From positions 62,001 to 126,000 of the forward strand of contig NZ_RKMB01000009.1 of assembly GCF_003797765.1 (NCBI RefSeq): DNA of 64,000 nucleotides, read 5' to 3'. Origin of the DNA: Ramlibacter sp. WS9. Lineage in GTDB: Bacteria > Pseudomonadota > Gammaproteobacteria > Burkholderiales > Burkholderiaceae_C. The notes beneath the pieces were generated by a model. It was given only the letters and a program-made list of their open reading frames with translations, was not told the origin of the DNA and did no database searches. Numbering within the stretch: position 1 is the first letter of the stretch; the number at the start of each line of letters is the position of its first letter. Made by a program: the position numbers and the translations under genes. This document shows positions 54,498 to 63,176 of this stretch, piece after piece.

Positions 54498-55265
54498 ATG
54501 CTTCAAGTCAACGGCATCGAAGTCGTCTACAACCATGTGATCCTGGTGCTGCGCGGCGTATCGTTGCAGGTGCCGGAAGGCGGCATCGTCGCATTGCTCG
54601 GCGGCAACGGCGCCGGCAAGACCACCACCTTGCGCGCCATCAGCAGCCTGTTGGCCGGCGAGCGGGGCAAGGTGACCCAGGGCAGCATCAGCCTGCGAGG
54701 CGAGCGCATCGAGAACTCGCGCGCCTCGGCCCTCGTGCGGCGCGGCTTGGTGCAGGTGATGGAAGGCCGGCATTGTTTCGGCCACCTGACCATCGAAGAG
54801 AACCTGCTGGCCGGCGCATGGACGCGGCGGAAAGATCCCGCCGAGAGCGAGCGCAACCTGCAAAAGGTCTACACCTATTTTCCGCGCCTGAGGACCCGGC
54901 GCGATTCGCGGGCGGCCCTCACCTCCGGGGGCGAGCAGCAGATGTGCGCCATCGGGCGGGCGCTGATGGCCAACCCGCGACTGGTGCTGCTCGACGAGCC
55001 TTCGATGGGCCTGGCGCCGCAATTGGTGGCCGAGGTGTTCGGCATCGTGCGCGATCTCAACCGCCAGGAAGGCGTGAGCTTTCTCATCGCCGAACAGAAC
55101 AGCCACATGGCACTGGCACACGCACAGACCGCGTATGTGCTCGAAAGCGGCCAAGTGGCGATGCACGGAACTGCCGACCAGCTCGCCGGCAACAAGGACG
55201 TGCAGGAGTCCTACCTGGGCACACGAGCAGGTGAGCGGCGCAGCTTCCGCGAGGCGCGGGCGTAG
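54498..55265 (+). CDS. Liv-type ABC transporter ATPase (LivF-like)
   Basis: 255 residues. Walker A GGNGAGKTT, signature TSGGEQQM (Thr replaces the usual Leu), Walker B LVLLDEPSMGLAP and H-loop IAEQNSHMAL. It is the second ATPase of the transporter and the last gene of the seven-gene operon, 24 bases after the binding protein. A 6-bp hairpin CTCCTC/GAGGAG lies 55 bases after the stop, without a T run. Confidence 0.92.
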   Translation: MLQVNGIEVVYNHVILVLRGVSLQVPEGGIVALLGGNGAGKTTTLRAISSLLAGERGKVTQGSISLRGERIENSRASALVRRGLVQVMEGRHCFGHLTIEENLLAGAWTRRKDPAESERNLQKVYTYFPRLRTRRDSRAALTSGGEQQMCAIGRALMANPRLVLLDEPSMGLAPQLVAEVFGIVRDLNRQEGVSFLIAEQNSHMALAHAQTAYVLESGQVAMHGTADQLAGNKDVQESYLGTRAGERRSFREARA

Positions 55266-55401
55266 GCGCTCGGCGCGCCCGCGCCATTTCACGGCGCAGC
55301 CCCTCCATCGGCCGCTGTTCTCCTCCAATCTGAGGAGGCGAAAACACCGCGACAAGCCTATAACCCGGTCGTTCAGGGACTCACCACAGAGGTCAACGAC
55401 C

Positions 55402-56334
55402 ATGTTCAAACTTGTTCTCGCGCGGCTCGCCCTTGTAGGCACCGTGGCGGCCATCGCGCTCGCATCGACCGGCTGCGCCACCTACAACAACGGCACGATC
55501 GTGCGCGACGGCCCCGGGGCTGAGTTCTCGGCTTCGGAACTTAATACTTTCCGCAAGAACCAGGACGCGGTGCTGGTCGAACTGATGGAACTCGCGCAGG
55601 TGCCGGGCGTCGGGGCGGATGCGCCCCCCAACTGGGATGCGGTGATCGCCGCGGGCATGGACTATGCCGACGGCAAGTGCGAGGCGTACATGCACGCGCT
55701 CTTTCGCCTGAACCGCGACCGCAAGACCACCACGGCACAGATCGGGCTCCTCGGCGCGGCGACAGCAGGCATCCTGGCGGCGGTGGAGGCCGCGGCCAAG
55801 GACGTGGCCATCACGGCGATCGCTTTCGGGCTGGCCAGTGCGACCGTCGACAACCTGAGCGGCAGCCTGCTCTACAACCTGGATCCCTCATCGGTACGGT
55901 CACTGGTGAAGGGGCAACAGTCCAAGTACCGGGAAGTGCAGGAAAAGGGCTACTCCAGCCGGCCCGCCGCTATGCGGGTGATCCGCGGCTACGCGGCGCT
56001 GTGCCTGCCCGCAAACATCGAAGCGGAAGTCAACATTGCGGTCAAGAACGTGGAGCCGGTGGGCAACCCCGGTGACGCCGCGACCGGCCAGCCGCCCGTC
56101 GTGTCGAACTCCGAAACCATCGCCGGAAGATTCACCGTCAAGGCGGACAAGAACACGGTCACGCTGCGTGACTTCGTCTTCCCGGGCGGAACGCTCAACG
56201 CCGCGAACCGCAAGCAGCTGGAGGACTTTCTCCGCGGCAGGGGCATCAATGTCGACGTCTCGTCCTTCATGCGGCTCCAGCGCTTTGCCGCCGAGCGCGC
56301 CGAAGCGGTGTCGGCGTTGAAACTGCCGAAATAG
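55402..56334 (+). CDS. Lipoprotein of unknown function
   Basis: 310 residues. The signal ends in a lipobox (ALASTGC, Cys about 25), so the protein is lipid-anchored. The mature part is mainly helical, with an Ala-rich hydrophobic stretch (IGLLGAATAGILAAVEAAAKDVAITAIAFG, about 115-145) that could insert in a membrane, and a C-terminal FLRGRGINVDVSSFMRLQRFAAERAEAV. I do not recognise the family. ATG 55402 lies after a 136-base gap with a possible -10 element (TATAAC, 55360-55365). It is 9 bases upstream of the lysozyme-like gene, so the two are likely one operon. Confidence 0.75.
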   Translation: MFKLVLARLALVGTVAAIALASTGCATYNNGTIVRDGPGAEFSASELNTFRKNQDAVLVELMELAQVPGVGADAPPNWDAVIAAGMDYADGKCEAYMHALFRLNRDRKTTTAQIGLLGAATAGILAAVEAAAKDVAITAIAFGLASATVDNLSGSLLYNLDPSSVRSLVKGQQSKYREVQEKGYSSRPAAMRVIRGYAALCLPANIEAEVNIAVKNVEPVGNPGDAATGQPPVVSNSETIAGRFTVKADKNTVTLRDFVFPGGTLNAANRKQLEDFLRGRGINVDVSSFMRLQRFAAERAEAVSALKLPK

Positions 56335-56343
56335 GAGCCCGCC

Positions 56344-57126
56344 ATGTCGCACGACGCACGCCTTGAAGGATTGACCGCAGCCGATGCCCTGGAGGTCGAG
56401 AGCGAGTGGAAGCAGCTCGGCGCGATCAACATCCAGCGCACGCCCGGGCCGGGCGGAACCTTCACGCTCACCTGCACCTTCCCCGGCTCACCGTTCGCCA
56501 CCGAGAACGCCGCGCAGGTGCTGGCGCCGGTTCCGGCGGTCAGCTCCGTACCGCCTTCCACCATCAACAAGAGCACGAACTTCGCCGACATTGCGGACGA
56601 ATACCGCCAGAGCTTCGACAGCTGCCAGCCCCGGCCGGAGCGCGGTGCCGCGATCGACGCAACATGCGCGCTGATCAAGCAGGGCCGTGCGCGCTACGAG
56701 GCGCTGGGCAACAAGCTGGGCATCCCCTGGATGTTCATCGGCATCATTCATTCGCTGGAGAGCAGCTGCAATTTCAAGCTGCACCTGCACAACGGAGATC
56801 CACTCACGCAGCGGACGGTCCGCGTGCCCGCCGGACGCCCCATCGCCGGGCAGCCGCCGTTCACCTGGGAACAGAGCGCCGAAGACGCGCTGCGAATGAA
56901 GGGCTTCGTCGGCTTGGCCGACTGGAGCGTCGCCAGCATGCTGTTTCGCTGGGAGAGCTACAACGGCATGGGCTATCGCACGCGCGGCCTGCCTTCTCCC
57001 TATCTCTGGAGTTTCTCCAACCTCTACACCAAGGGCCGATTCGTGGCGGACCATCAGTTCGACCCGAATGCCGTGTCGGGGCAGGCCGGCGCGGGCCTTC
57101 TGCTGAAGGAACTGCAGGCGGGCTGA
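56344..57126 (+). CDS. Lysozyme-family (COG5526-like) peptidoglycan hydrolase candidate
   Basis: 260 residues. The C-terminal ~175 residues carry the pattern of the COG5526 lysozyme family: WMFIGIIHSLESSCNFKLHLHNGDPL with probable catalytic Glu 139, the substrate-cleft segment PPFTWEQSAEDAL, FRWESYNGMGYR and PYLWSFSNLYTKGRFVAD. The first ~85 residues are a separate, non-conserved region with no signal peptide, so export would need another route or the start is elsewhere. It is paired with the lipoprotein upstream. It could be a cell-wall remodelling enzyme or an effector-like toxin; this cannot be decided from sequence. Confidence 0.75.
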   Translation: MSHDARLEGLTAADALEVESEWKQLGAINIQRTPGPGGTFTLTCTFPGSPFATENAAQVLAPVPAVSSVPPSTINKSTNFADIADEYRQSFDSCQPRPERGAAIDATCALIKQGRARYEALGNKLGIPWMFIGIIHSLESSCNFKLHLHNGDPLTQRTVRVPAGRPIAGQPPFTWEQSAEDALRMKGFVGLADWSVASMLFRWESYNGMGYRTRGLPSPYLWSFSNLYTKGRFVADHQFDPNAVSGQAGAGLLLKELQAG

Positions 57127-57144
57127 ACCGCGCAGCCGGGGACC

Positions 57145-57513
57145 CTAAGTGCGGCTGTCGGGTACAGGCTCGACAGAGCGAGACGCGGGGCACAACACCA
57201 GCGCGCCCGTGTCGCTCGCGTGGTAGTCCATCACCGCGCTGCCTTTCGCACGAAGCTGGATGCGGTAGCCGGGCACCAAGGCCATCGTGTAGTTCATCCC
57301 GGGTTGCGGGCAGCCCAGGCTGCCATCGGGCCAAGTCACCGCTTGCGCCTTCACGAGTTCGAACGATTGCGCGGCTTGCCCCGTGTGTTTGGCGGCGTGG
57401 GCGCGCGCCGACTGCACGGCGGCGTCCAGGCCGACGGGCTGCGCGCCCGCACCGTGGGCCACGACGAGCAGAGGTGCGATAAGGAGAGGCGCGATAAGCC
57501 AGGCGCCCCGCAT
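57145..57513 (-). CDS. Small exported protein, unknown function
   Basis: 122 residues with a signal peptide (LIAPLLIAPLLVVAHGAGA) and a mature domain containing VTWPDGSLGCPQPGMNYTMALVPGYRIQL, a motif I have seen in many small exported proteobacterial proteins of unknown function. Two cysteines may form a disulfide in the periplasm. It starts 5 bases after the tolC-like stop, so it is the last gene of the efflux operon, and it converges with the lysozyme-like gene 18 bases away. Confidence 0.7.
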   Translation of the reverse strand: MRGAWLIAPLLIAPLLVVAHGAGAQPVGLDAAVQSARAHAAKHTGQAAQSFELVKAQAVTWPDGSLGCPQPGMNYTMALVPGYRIQLRAKGSAVMDYHASDTGALVLCPASRSVEPVPDSRT

Positions 57514-57518
57514 CGCCG

Positions 57519-58856
57519 TCAGCCCTTGGCCAACAGCGCGTTCAGCCTGGCCAGGTCTTCCGGCAGCAGCGTGCCGGCGGCCTGCCGCAGCTTCAGGTGC
57601 CCTATCAGCACGTTGTAGCGCGCCTGCGCCAGATCGCGCTTGGTCTGGAACAGCTGGCTCTGCGAATTGAGCACGTCGATGTTGATGCGCACACCCACCT
57701 GGTAGCCCAGGCGGTTGGCGTCCAGCGCGCTCTGGCTGGAGGCCTCGGCGGCTTCCAGCGCCTTGACCTGGCCCTGGCCCGAGACCAGGCCGAAGAACGC
57801 CGTGCGCACAGCCTGGGCGACGTTGCGGCGCGCCGATTCCAGGTCGGCCTGTGCTTTCTCTTCCAGCGACAGTGTTTCGCGAATGCGGTTTTGCGTCGCG
57901 AAGCCGGCGAACAGCGGCAGGTTGAACGAGAGGCCGACGGTGCTCGTGTTGCTGCGCGTGTCGACGGGCACCGTGGTGTTGCCGCCGGGGTTGCGATTGA
58001 CGTTGTAGCTCGCCGTCAGATCCAGCGTCGGCTTGTGGCCGGCCCTGGCCTTTTCGGTCTCGAGCTGGGCGATCTCCACGGCTGTCTTGGACTGCTGGAT
58101 CGAAGGGCTGTTCTCTTCGCCTTGCTGAACCCAGACGTTCACGTCGGCAGGCTGGGGGGCGGGCACCGTGATCGGCAGCGCCAGTGTGTTGGGCTTGACG
58201 TCGGGCTTGCCCACGAGCGAATCGAGTGCCAGCCTCTTCACGCGCAAATCGTTTTCGGCCTGGATCTCCTGGGCAATCACCAGGTCGTGCCGCGCCTGCG
58301 CTTCGCGCGTGTCCGTGATGGTCGATGTGCCGACTTCGAAGTTGCGCTTGGCCGACGCCAGCTGCTCGCCCACGGCCGTCTTCTGCGCGCGCACGAAGGC
58401 CAGCGTGTCCTGCGCGGCCAGCACGTCGAAGTAGGCCTGGCTCACGCGGATGATCAGGTCGTGGCTGGCGGCGGTGAGCTGCGCCTGCGCCAGCTCCACC
58501 TGGCGCTTGCCCTGCTGGAAGGTCGCGAAGTTGGCGGGCCGGTACAGCGGCTGCGAAGCGCTGATGGTGCCGGTTTGCCCGGTGACGCCCCGATCGATCG
58601 CAGGCACGGTGTTGTCGACGTTCGCCCGGGACAGGCCGAGCGACAGGTTGGCCGACGGCAGGATGCCGGCGCGGGCCTGTTCGGCGCGGTACAGGTTGGC
58701 GTCGTACTGGGCCTTGGCCGATTGCCACGTGGCGTCGTACGCCCGCGCCGATTCGTACAGCTCGAGCAGGCTCTGGGCTTGCACGGGGCCGGCGAACGCC
58801 GCGCCCAGCGCCACCGACAGGGGCAAAAGCCGTGAGGTCCGCCGCAGTAATTTCAT
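57519..58856 (-). CDS. tolC: TolC-family outer membrane efflux protein
   Basis: 445 residues. A signal peptide (LLPLSVALGAAFAGPVQA) is followed by two OEP repeats, with the expected helical hairpins (ARAYDATWQSAKAQYDANLYRAEQARAG; LGYQVGVRINIDVLNSQSQLF). It forms the outer-membrane channel of a tripartite pump. ATG 58856 is chosen over upstream frame extension because it is followed at once by the signal peptide. It is downstream of the rhodanese gene by 40 bases and of the RND pump genes in the same direction. Confidence 0.92.
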   Translation of the reverse strand: MKLLRRTSRLLPLSVALGAAFAGPVQAQSLLELYESARAYDATWQSAKAQYDANLYRAEQARAGILPSANLSLGLSRANVDNTVPAIDRGVTGQTGTISASQPLYRPANFATFQQGKRQVELAQAQLTAASHDLIIRVSQAYFDVLAAQDTLAFVRAQKTAVGEQLASAKRNFEVGTSTITDTREAQARHDLVIAQEIQAENDLRVKRLALDSLVGKPDVKPNTLALPITVPAPQPADVNVWVQQGEENSPSIQQSKTAVEIAQLETEKARAGHKPTLDLTASYNVNRNPGGNTTVPVDTRSNTSTVGLSFNLPLFAGFATQNRIRETLSLEEKAQADLESARRNVAQAVRTAFFGLVSGQGQVKALEAAEASSQSALDANRLGYQVGVRINIDVLNSQSQLFQTKRDLAQARYNVLIGHLKLRQAAGTLLPEDLARLNALLAKG

Positions 58857-58896
58857 GTTCCGTCCTTGTGATCGAATGAGTCTGTCTTCGTGGAGC

Positions 58897-59238
58897 CTAG
58901 TAACGCGGCACACCCGGGTCGCGCTCGCCCGACCAGGCGTCGATGCCGCCGGCGATGTTGGCCAGGCGCTCGAAGCCGTTGCCGGCAAGGAACATCGCCA
59001 CGCGCTGGCTGCGCGCGCCGTGGTGGCACAGGCACGCCACCGGGCGCGCCGGGTCGAGCTCGGCAACGCGCGCGGGCAGCTGGTTCATCGGGATCGCCAC
59101 CAGTTCGAAGCCGTCCGCCTTCACGCTCGCTCGCTCCAGTTCCCACGGCTCGCGCACGTCCAGCACCAGGGGCACGGCGCCATCGGGCTGGGCCTGGAAC
59201 CAGGCGGCGAGGTCGGCGGGGCGGACTTGATCGATCAT
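58897..59238 (-). CDS. Single-domain rhodanese
   Basis: 113 residues, one rhodanese domain with the active-site loop CLCHHGARS (second Cys as persulfide carrier) and the GGIDAW motif after it. It transfers sulfur in the cytoplasm; the acceptor is unknown. It lies between the Pcm-like and tolC-like genes, a position that suggests operon membership rather than an efflux role. Confidence 0.9.
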   Translation of the reverse strand: MIDQVRPADLAAWFQAQPDGAVPLVLDVREPWELERASVKADGFELVAIPMNQLPARVAELDPARPVACLCHHGARSQRVAMFLAGNGFERLANIAGGIDAWSGERDPGVPRY

Positions 59239-59248
59239 GGGCCGGCTT

Positions 59249-59938
59249 TTAGAAGTTGAAGCGCGAAGGCTCGGGAAAGCCCGCGAGGCGCGGTGCCACC
59301 GTGTCCCAGGGCTGCGCCGTGGTGTAGGCGGCGTCGCCGGTACGGGTGACGAAGGTGGCGCGCATCACAGGCTCGCTGCCGACGATCGCCGCCAGGCGGC
59401 CGCCCACCTTGAGTTGCGCGAGCAGCGCCTGCGGCACTTCAGGGACCGAGCCCGAGAGCAGGATCACGTCGAAAGGCGCTTCGCCCGACAGGCCCTTGGC
59501 GCCATCGGCTTCACGCACGTCGACATTGGAGATGCTGGCGCGCTGCAGGTTGTCGCGGGCGGCGCGGGCGAGTTCGCCGTCGATCTCGAGCGAGATGACG
59601 CGCTGCGCGCGATGCGCCAGCAGGGCGGCCATGTAGCCGGAGCCGGTGCCGACTTCCAGCACCTTCTCGTGGGCTTGCACGCGCAGGTCTTGCAGCAGGC
59701 GGGCCTCGACTTTCGGCTCCAGCATGCACTGGCCCTTGCGCAGCGCTTCTTCGGCCGGGCCGCGCAGCGGCACCAGCATGTCGACGAAGGCCAGCGCCTT
59801 GTGGGCGAGCGGAACGAACTCTTCGCGCCGCATGACGGACAGCAGGTCGAGAATGGACTTGTCCAGCACATCCCAGGGGCGGATCTGCTGTTCGATCATG
59901 TTGAAGCGGGCTTGTGCGAGGTCGGCGGGGGCGTTCAT
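59249..59938 (-). CDS. Protein-L-isoaspartate O-methyltransferase-like protein
   Basis: 229 residues with an intact SAM-binding motif VLEVGTGSGYMAALLA (about 93-108) and acidic SLEIDGEL. The N-terminal Pcm segment is only partly kept. The usual GQTIS substrate loop reads GQCMLEPKVEARLL, so the key Thr/Ser are missing. True isoaspartyl repair activity is therefore doubtful and another methyl acceptor is possible. It sits 10 bases before the rhodanese gene. Confidence 0.82.
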   Translation of the reverse strand: MNAPADLAQARFNMIEQQIRPWDVLDKSILDLLSVMRREEFVPLAHKALAFVDMLVPLRGPAEEALRKGQCMLEPKVEARLLQDLRVQAHEKVLEVGTGSGYMAALLAHRAQRVISLEIDGELARAARDNLQRASISNVDVREADGAKGLSGEAPFDVILLSGSVPEVPQALLAQLKVGGRLAAIVGSEPVMRATFVTRTGDAAYTTAQPWDTVAPRLAGFPEPSRFNF

Positions 59939-59958
59939 GGGGGGTTCCTTGGGCGAAA

Positions 59959-62900
59959 TCAGGGCAAATCGCCGATTTTAGAGGCCGGCACCGCGGCGAT
60001 GCTGCCACCCCCACCCGAGGATTTGCGCTTGCGGGAGAACCAGGCAGCCAGGTCGTCCAGGTAGCAATAGACGACCGGCACCACCACCAGCGTCAACAGC
60101 GACGAGGTAATCACCCCGCCGATCACGGCCTGGCCCATGGGCGCACGCTGTTCCGAACCTTCGGTCAGGGCGAAAGCCAGCGGCACCATGCCGAAGATCA
60201 TGGCCAAGGTCGTCATCAGGATGGGGCGCAGCCGGACGCGCGCCGCATGCAGCAGCGCCTCGGTGCGGTCCATGCCTTCTTCCCGCATGCGAATCGCGAA
60301 GTCCACCAGCAAGATGGCGTTCTTGGTGACCAACCCCATCAGCATCACGATGCCGATGATGGAGAACATCGACAGCGTCGAGCGGAACATCAGCAGCGCC
60401 AGCACCACGCCGATCAAGGTAAGGGGCAGGGATGTCATCAGCGCCAGCGGCTGCAGGAAGCTCTTGAACTGGCTGGCCAGGATCATGTAGATGAAGATCA
60501 CCGCCATCACCAGCGCAGACACCGCGTAGCCGAACGACTCGGCCATGTTCTTGGTGGAGCCGCTGAACTGGTAGCGGTAGCCGGGCGGGAAGGCGATGGT
60601 GTCGAGCTGGGCGCGGATGTCGTTCGACACTTCGCCCGCCGACCGGTTGTAGACGTTGGCGTTGATCGCCACCTCGCGCGTCAGGTCGCGCCGGTTGATC
60701 TGGTTGGGGCCGGTCGATTCCTTCACCGTCGCTACCTGGTTCAGGCGCACGACGCGCGTGCTGCCGTCGGCGTTGGCGCCCATGGCGAAGGGCAGGCGCT
60801 CCAGGTCTTGCGGCGCATTGCGCGCGTCGGGCGCGAGGCGCACGTTCACGTCGTAGGTCTGGTCGTCGGGCGCGCGCCAGTTGCCCACCGTCTGGCCGGC
60901 GACCAGCGTGCGCAGCGAGCTGCCGATCTGCGCCACCGACAGGCCCAGGTCGGACGCCGCGTCGCGCTTCACGTCGATGCCCACCACCGGCTTGTTGGGT
61001 TTGACGCTGGAATCCAGGTCCACCAGGCCGGGGATGCCGCGGACCTTCTCCGCCACCAGCATCTGGAGGCGCTCCAGCTCTTTCAGGTCCGGCCCCTGCA
61101 GCGAGAACTCGACCTGCTTGTTGCCGCCCACCGCGTCCAGCAAGCCCACGTGTGTGACGGTGATGCCGGGAACCTGCTTCAGCCGCTCGCGCAAAACGCC
61201 CGCCATCTGGTCGACGCTGACGCTGCGCTGCTTGCGGTCCACCAGGCGCACATAGACCGATGCGTACATCTTGCCCTGCGCGTTGCCGGTGTTGATGGTG
61301 GACAGCGTGTACTTCACCTCCGGGAATTCGCGGATGATGGACTCGACCTGCCGCGCCTTGGCCTCGGTCGCTTCCAGAGACGAGCCCACCGGCGTGTAGA
61401 AGTTGAGGCTGGTCTCGGAGAAGTCGGCCTTGGGCACGAACTCCGTGCCCAGCAGCGGCACCATGAAGATGCTGGTGATGAAGATGGCGACGGCGGCGAT
61501 GACGGTGGCGAGCTTATGGCCCAGCGACCAGCGCAGGATGGTCTGGTAACCCTCCGCCAGCGATTCGGTCGCGCTGTCGAACCAGCCCGTCACGCGGCCG
61601 ATCGTCTTGTCGTAGAAGTTCGGGTTGTCCTTGGGCTTGCCATGCGAGTCGATGGCCGGGTCGTGCCAGATCGAGGACAGCATCGGATCCAGCGTGAAGC
61701 TCACGAACATCGAGATCATCACGGCGGCGACGATGGTGACGCCGAACTCGTGGAAGAACTTGCCGATGATGCCGCCCATGAACCCGATCGGCAGGAACAC
61801 CGCCACGATGGAGAAGGTCGTGGCCAGCACCGCCAGGCCGATCTCCTGTGTGCCGTCCAGCGCAGCCTGGAACGAGGTTTTTCCCATCTGCACATGGCGC
61901 ACGATGTTCTCCCGCACGACGATCGCGTCGTCGATCAGCAGGCCCACGCACAGCGACAGCGCCATCAGCGTGATCATGTTGATCGAGAAACCGAACAGGT
62001 TCATGAAGAGGAAGGTGCCGATGATCGAGATCGGCAGCGTGAGCCCGGTGATCACCGTCGAGCGCCACGAGTTCAGGAACAGGAAGACGATGAGCACCGT
62101 GAGCAGCGCGCCCTCGATGAGCGTGCGGCGCACGTTCTCTACCGACACGCGGATCGGCCGCGAGCCGTCCATGATCGGCTCCAGCCGCACGCCCGGCGGC
62201 AGCTGCGTAGCCATCTCGGCCACGGTCTTCTTCAGGCCGTCGACCACTTCGATGGTGTTCTCGTCCTGCGACTTCTGCACGGTGAGCAGCAGCGTGCGGC
62301 CGCCGTTGTAGAGGGCCAGGCTGTCGATTTCCTGCGCGCCGTCAGAGATGCGCGCGACCTGGTCGACGCGTACCGGCGAGCCCCCGCCGGCTTGACCGGC
62401 GGCTCCTGATCCTTTCCGCGCCACGATGATCTTGCCGAAATCTTCCGGGCGCTGCATGCGTGCGTCGATCTGCACCACGCGCTCCTGCGCCAGCGAGCGG
62501 ATCGCGCCCAGCGGCAAGTCCTGGTTCTCGTTGCGCACGGCCGCGACGACCTGATCGGCGGTGATGCCCAGCGCTTCCATCGCAACCGGGTTCAGGTACA
62601 CATTGATCTCGCGCTTGGTGCCGCCCACCAGCGAGACCGAGCCGACGCCGCGCACGTTCTCCAGCCGCTTCTTGAGCACCTGGTCGGCCCAGTTGGTGAG
62701 CTCCACCGCGCCCATGGCCTTGCCTTTGTCGGAATCCGGCAATACGGCGAGCGACCAGATGGCGCGCGCGGAAGGGTCGAACCGCAGCACGCGCGGCTCC
62801 TTCACCTCGGTGCGGAAGTTCGCGCGGATCGCCGCCACTTTCTCGCGCACGTCCTCGGCGGCCTTGCGCCCGTCGATGTGCAGCTGGAACTCGATGATGA

Positions 62901-63171
62901 CGACCGACTGGCTCTCGTAGCTGCGCGAGGTGAGGGCGTTGATGCCGGCGATCGAGTTGACGCCTTCCTCGATCTTCTTGGTGACTTCGCTCTCGACGAT
63001 TTCAGGCGACGCGCCGGGGTATTCGGCCTGCACCACCACCACCGGGAAGTCGATGTTGGGGAACTGGTCGACCTTCAGGCGCTGGAGCGAGAACAGGCCT
63101 AGCACCACGATCGCGAGCATGATCATGGTCGCGAAGACCGGGTTCTTCAGGGAAATGCGGGTGAACCACAT
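59959..63171 (-). CDS. RND (HAE1) efflux pump inner-membrane transporter
   Basis: 1070 residues, AcrB/MdtC-like trimeric proton antiporter. An N-terminal helix (NPVFATMIMLAIVVLGLFSL) is followed by the proton-relay motif LIDDAIVVRENI in TM4 (about 405), a large periplasmic loop, the TM10 Lys region TKNAILLVDFAIRM (about 955), and a 40-residue hydrophilic tail ending with SSGGGGSIAAV. It forms a pump with the fusion protein encoded immediately upstream and the TolC-like protein downstream. The substrate class (drug, solvent or metal) is not shown; the DD pair favours HAE1 over heavy-metal pumps. Confidence 0.95.
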   Translation of the reverse strand: MWFTRISLKNPVFATMIMLAIVVLGLFSLQRLKVDQFPNIDFPVVVVQAEYPGASPEIVESEVTKKIEEGVNSIAGINALTSRSYESQSVVIIEFQLHIDGRKAAEDVREKVAAIRANFRTEVKEPRVLRFDPSARAIWSLAVLPDSDKGKAMGAVELTNWADQVLKKRLENVRGVGSVSLVGGTKREINVYLNPVAMEALGITADQVVAAVRNENQDLPLGAIRSLAQERVVQIDARMQRPEDFGKIIVARKGSGAAGQAGGGSPVRVDQVARISDGAQEIDSLALYNGGRTLLLTVQKSQDENTIEVVDGLKKTVAEMATQLPPGVRLEPIMDGSRPIRVSVENVRRTLIEGALLTVLIVFLFLNSWRSTVITGLTLPISIIGTFLFMNLFGFSINMITLMALSLCVGLLIDDAIVVRENIVRHVQMGKTSFQAALDGTQEIGLAVLATTFSIVAVFLPIGFMGGIIGKFFHEFGVTIVAAVMISMFVSFTLDPMLSSIWHDPAIDSHGKPKDNPNFYDKTIGRVTGWFDSATESLAEGYQTILRWSLGHKLATVIAAVAIFITSIFMVPLLGTEFVPKADFSETSLNFYTPVGSSLEATEAKARQVESIIREFPEVKYTLSTINTGNAQGKMYASVYVRLVDRKQRSVSVDQMAGVLRERLKQVPGITVTHVGLLDAVGGNKQVEFSLQGPDLKELERLQMLVAEKVRGIPGLVDLDSSVKPNKPVVGIDVKRDAASDLGLSVAQIGSSLRTLVAGQTVGNWRAPDDQTYDVNVRLAPDARNAPQDLERLPFAMGANADGSTRVVRLNQVATVKESTGPNQINRRDLTREVAINANVYNRSAGEVSNDIRAQLDTIAFPPGYRYQFSGSTKNMAESFGYAVSALVMAVIFIYMILASQFKSFLQPLALMTSLPLTLIGVVLALLMFRSTLSMFSIIGIVMLMGLVTKNAILLVDFAIRMREEGMDRTEALLHAARVRLRPILMTTLAMIFGMVPLAFALTEGSEQRAPMGQAVIGGVITSSLLTLVVVPVVYCYLDDLAAWFSRKRKSSGGGGSIAAVPASKIGDLP

Positions 63172-63176
63172 GGCGA

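Noticed and set aside
55316..55333. CTCCTC/GAGGAG hairpin as terminator of the Liv operon
   Set aside because: Only six base pairs and followed by GCGAAAACACC without a T run; not convincing.
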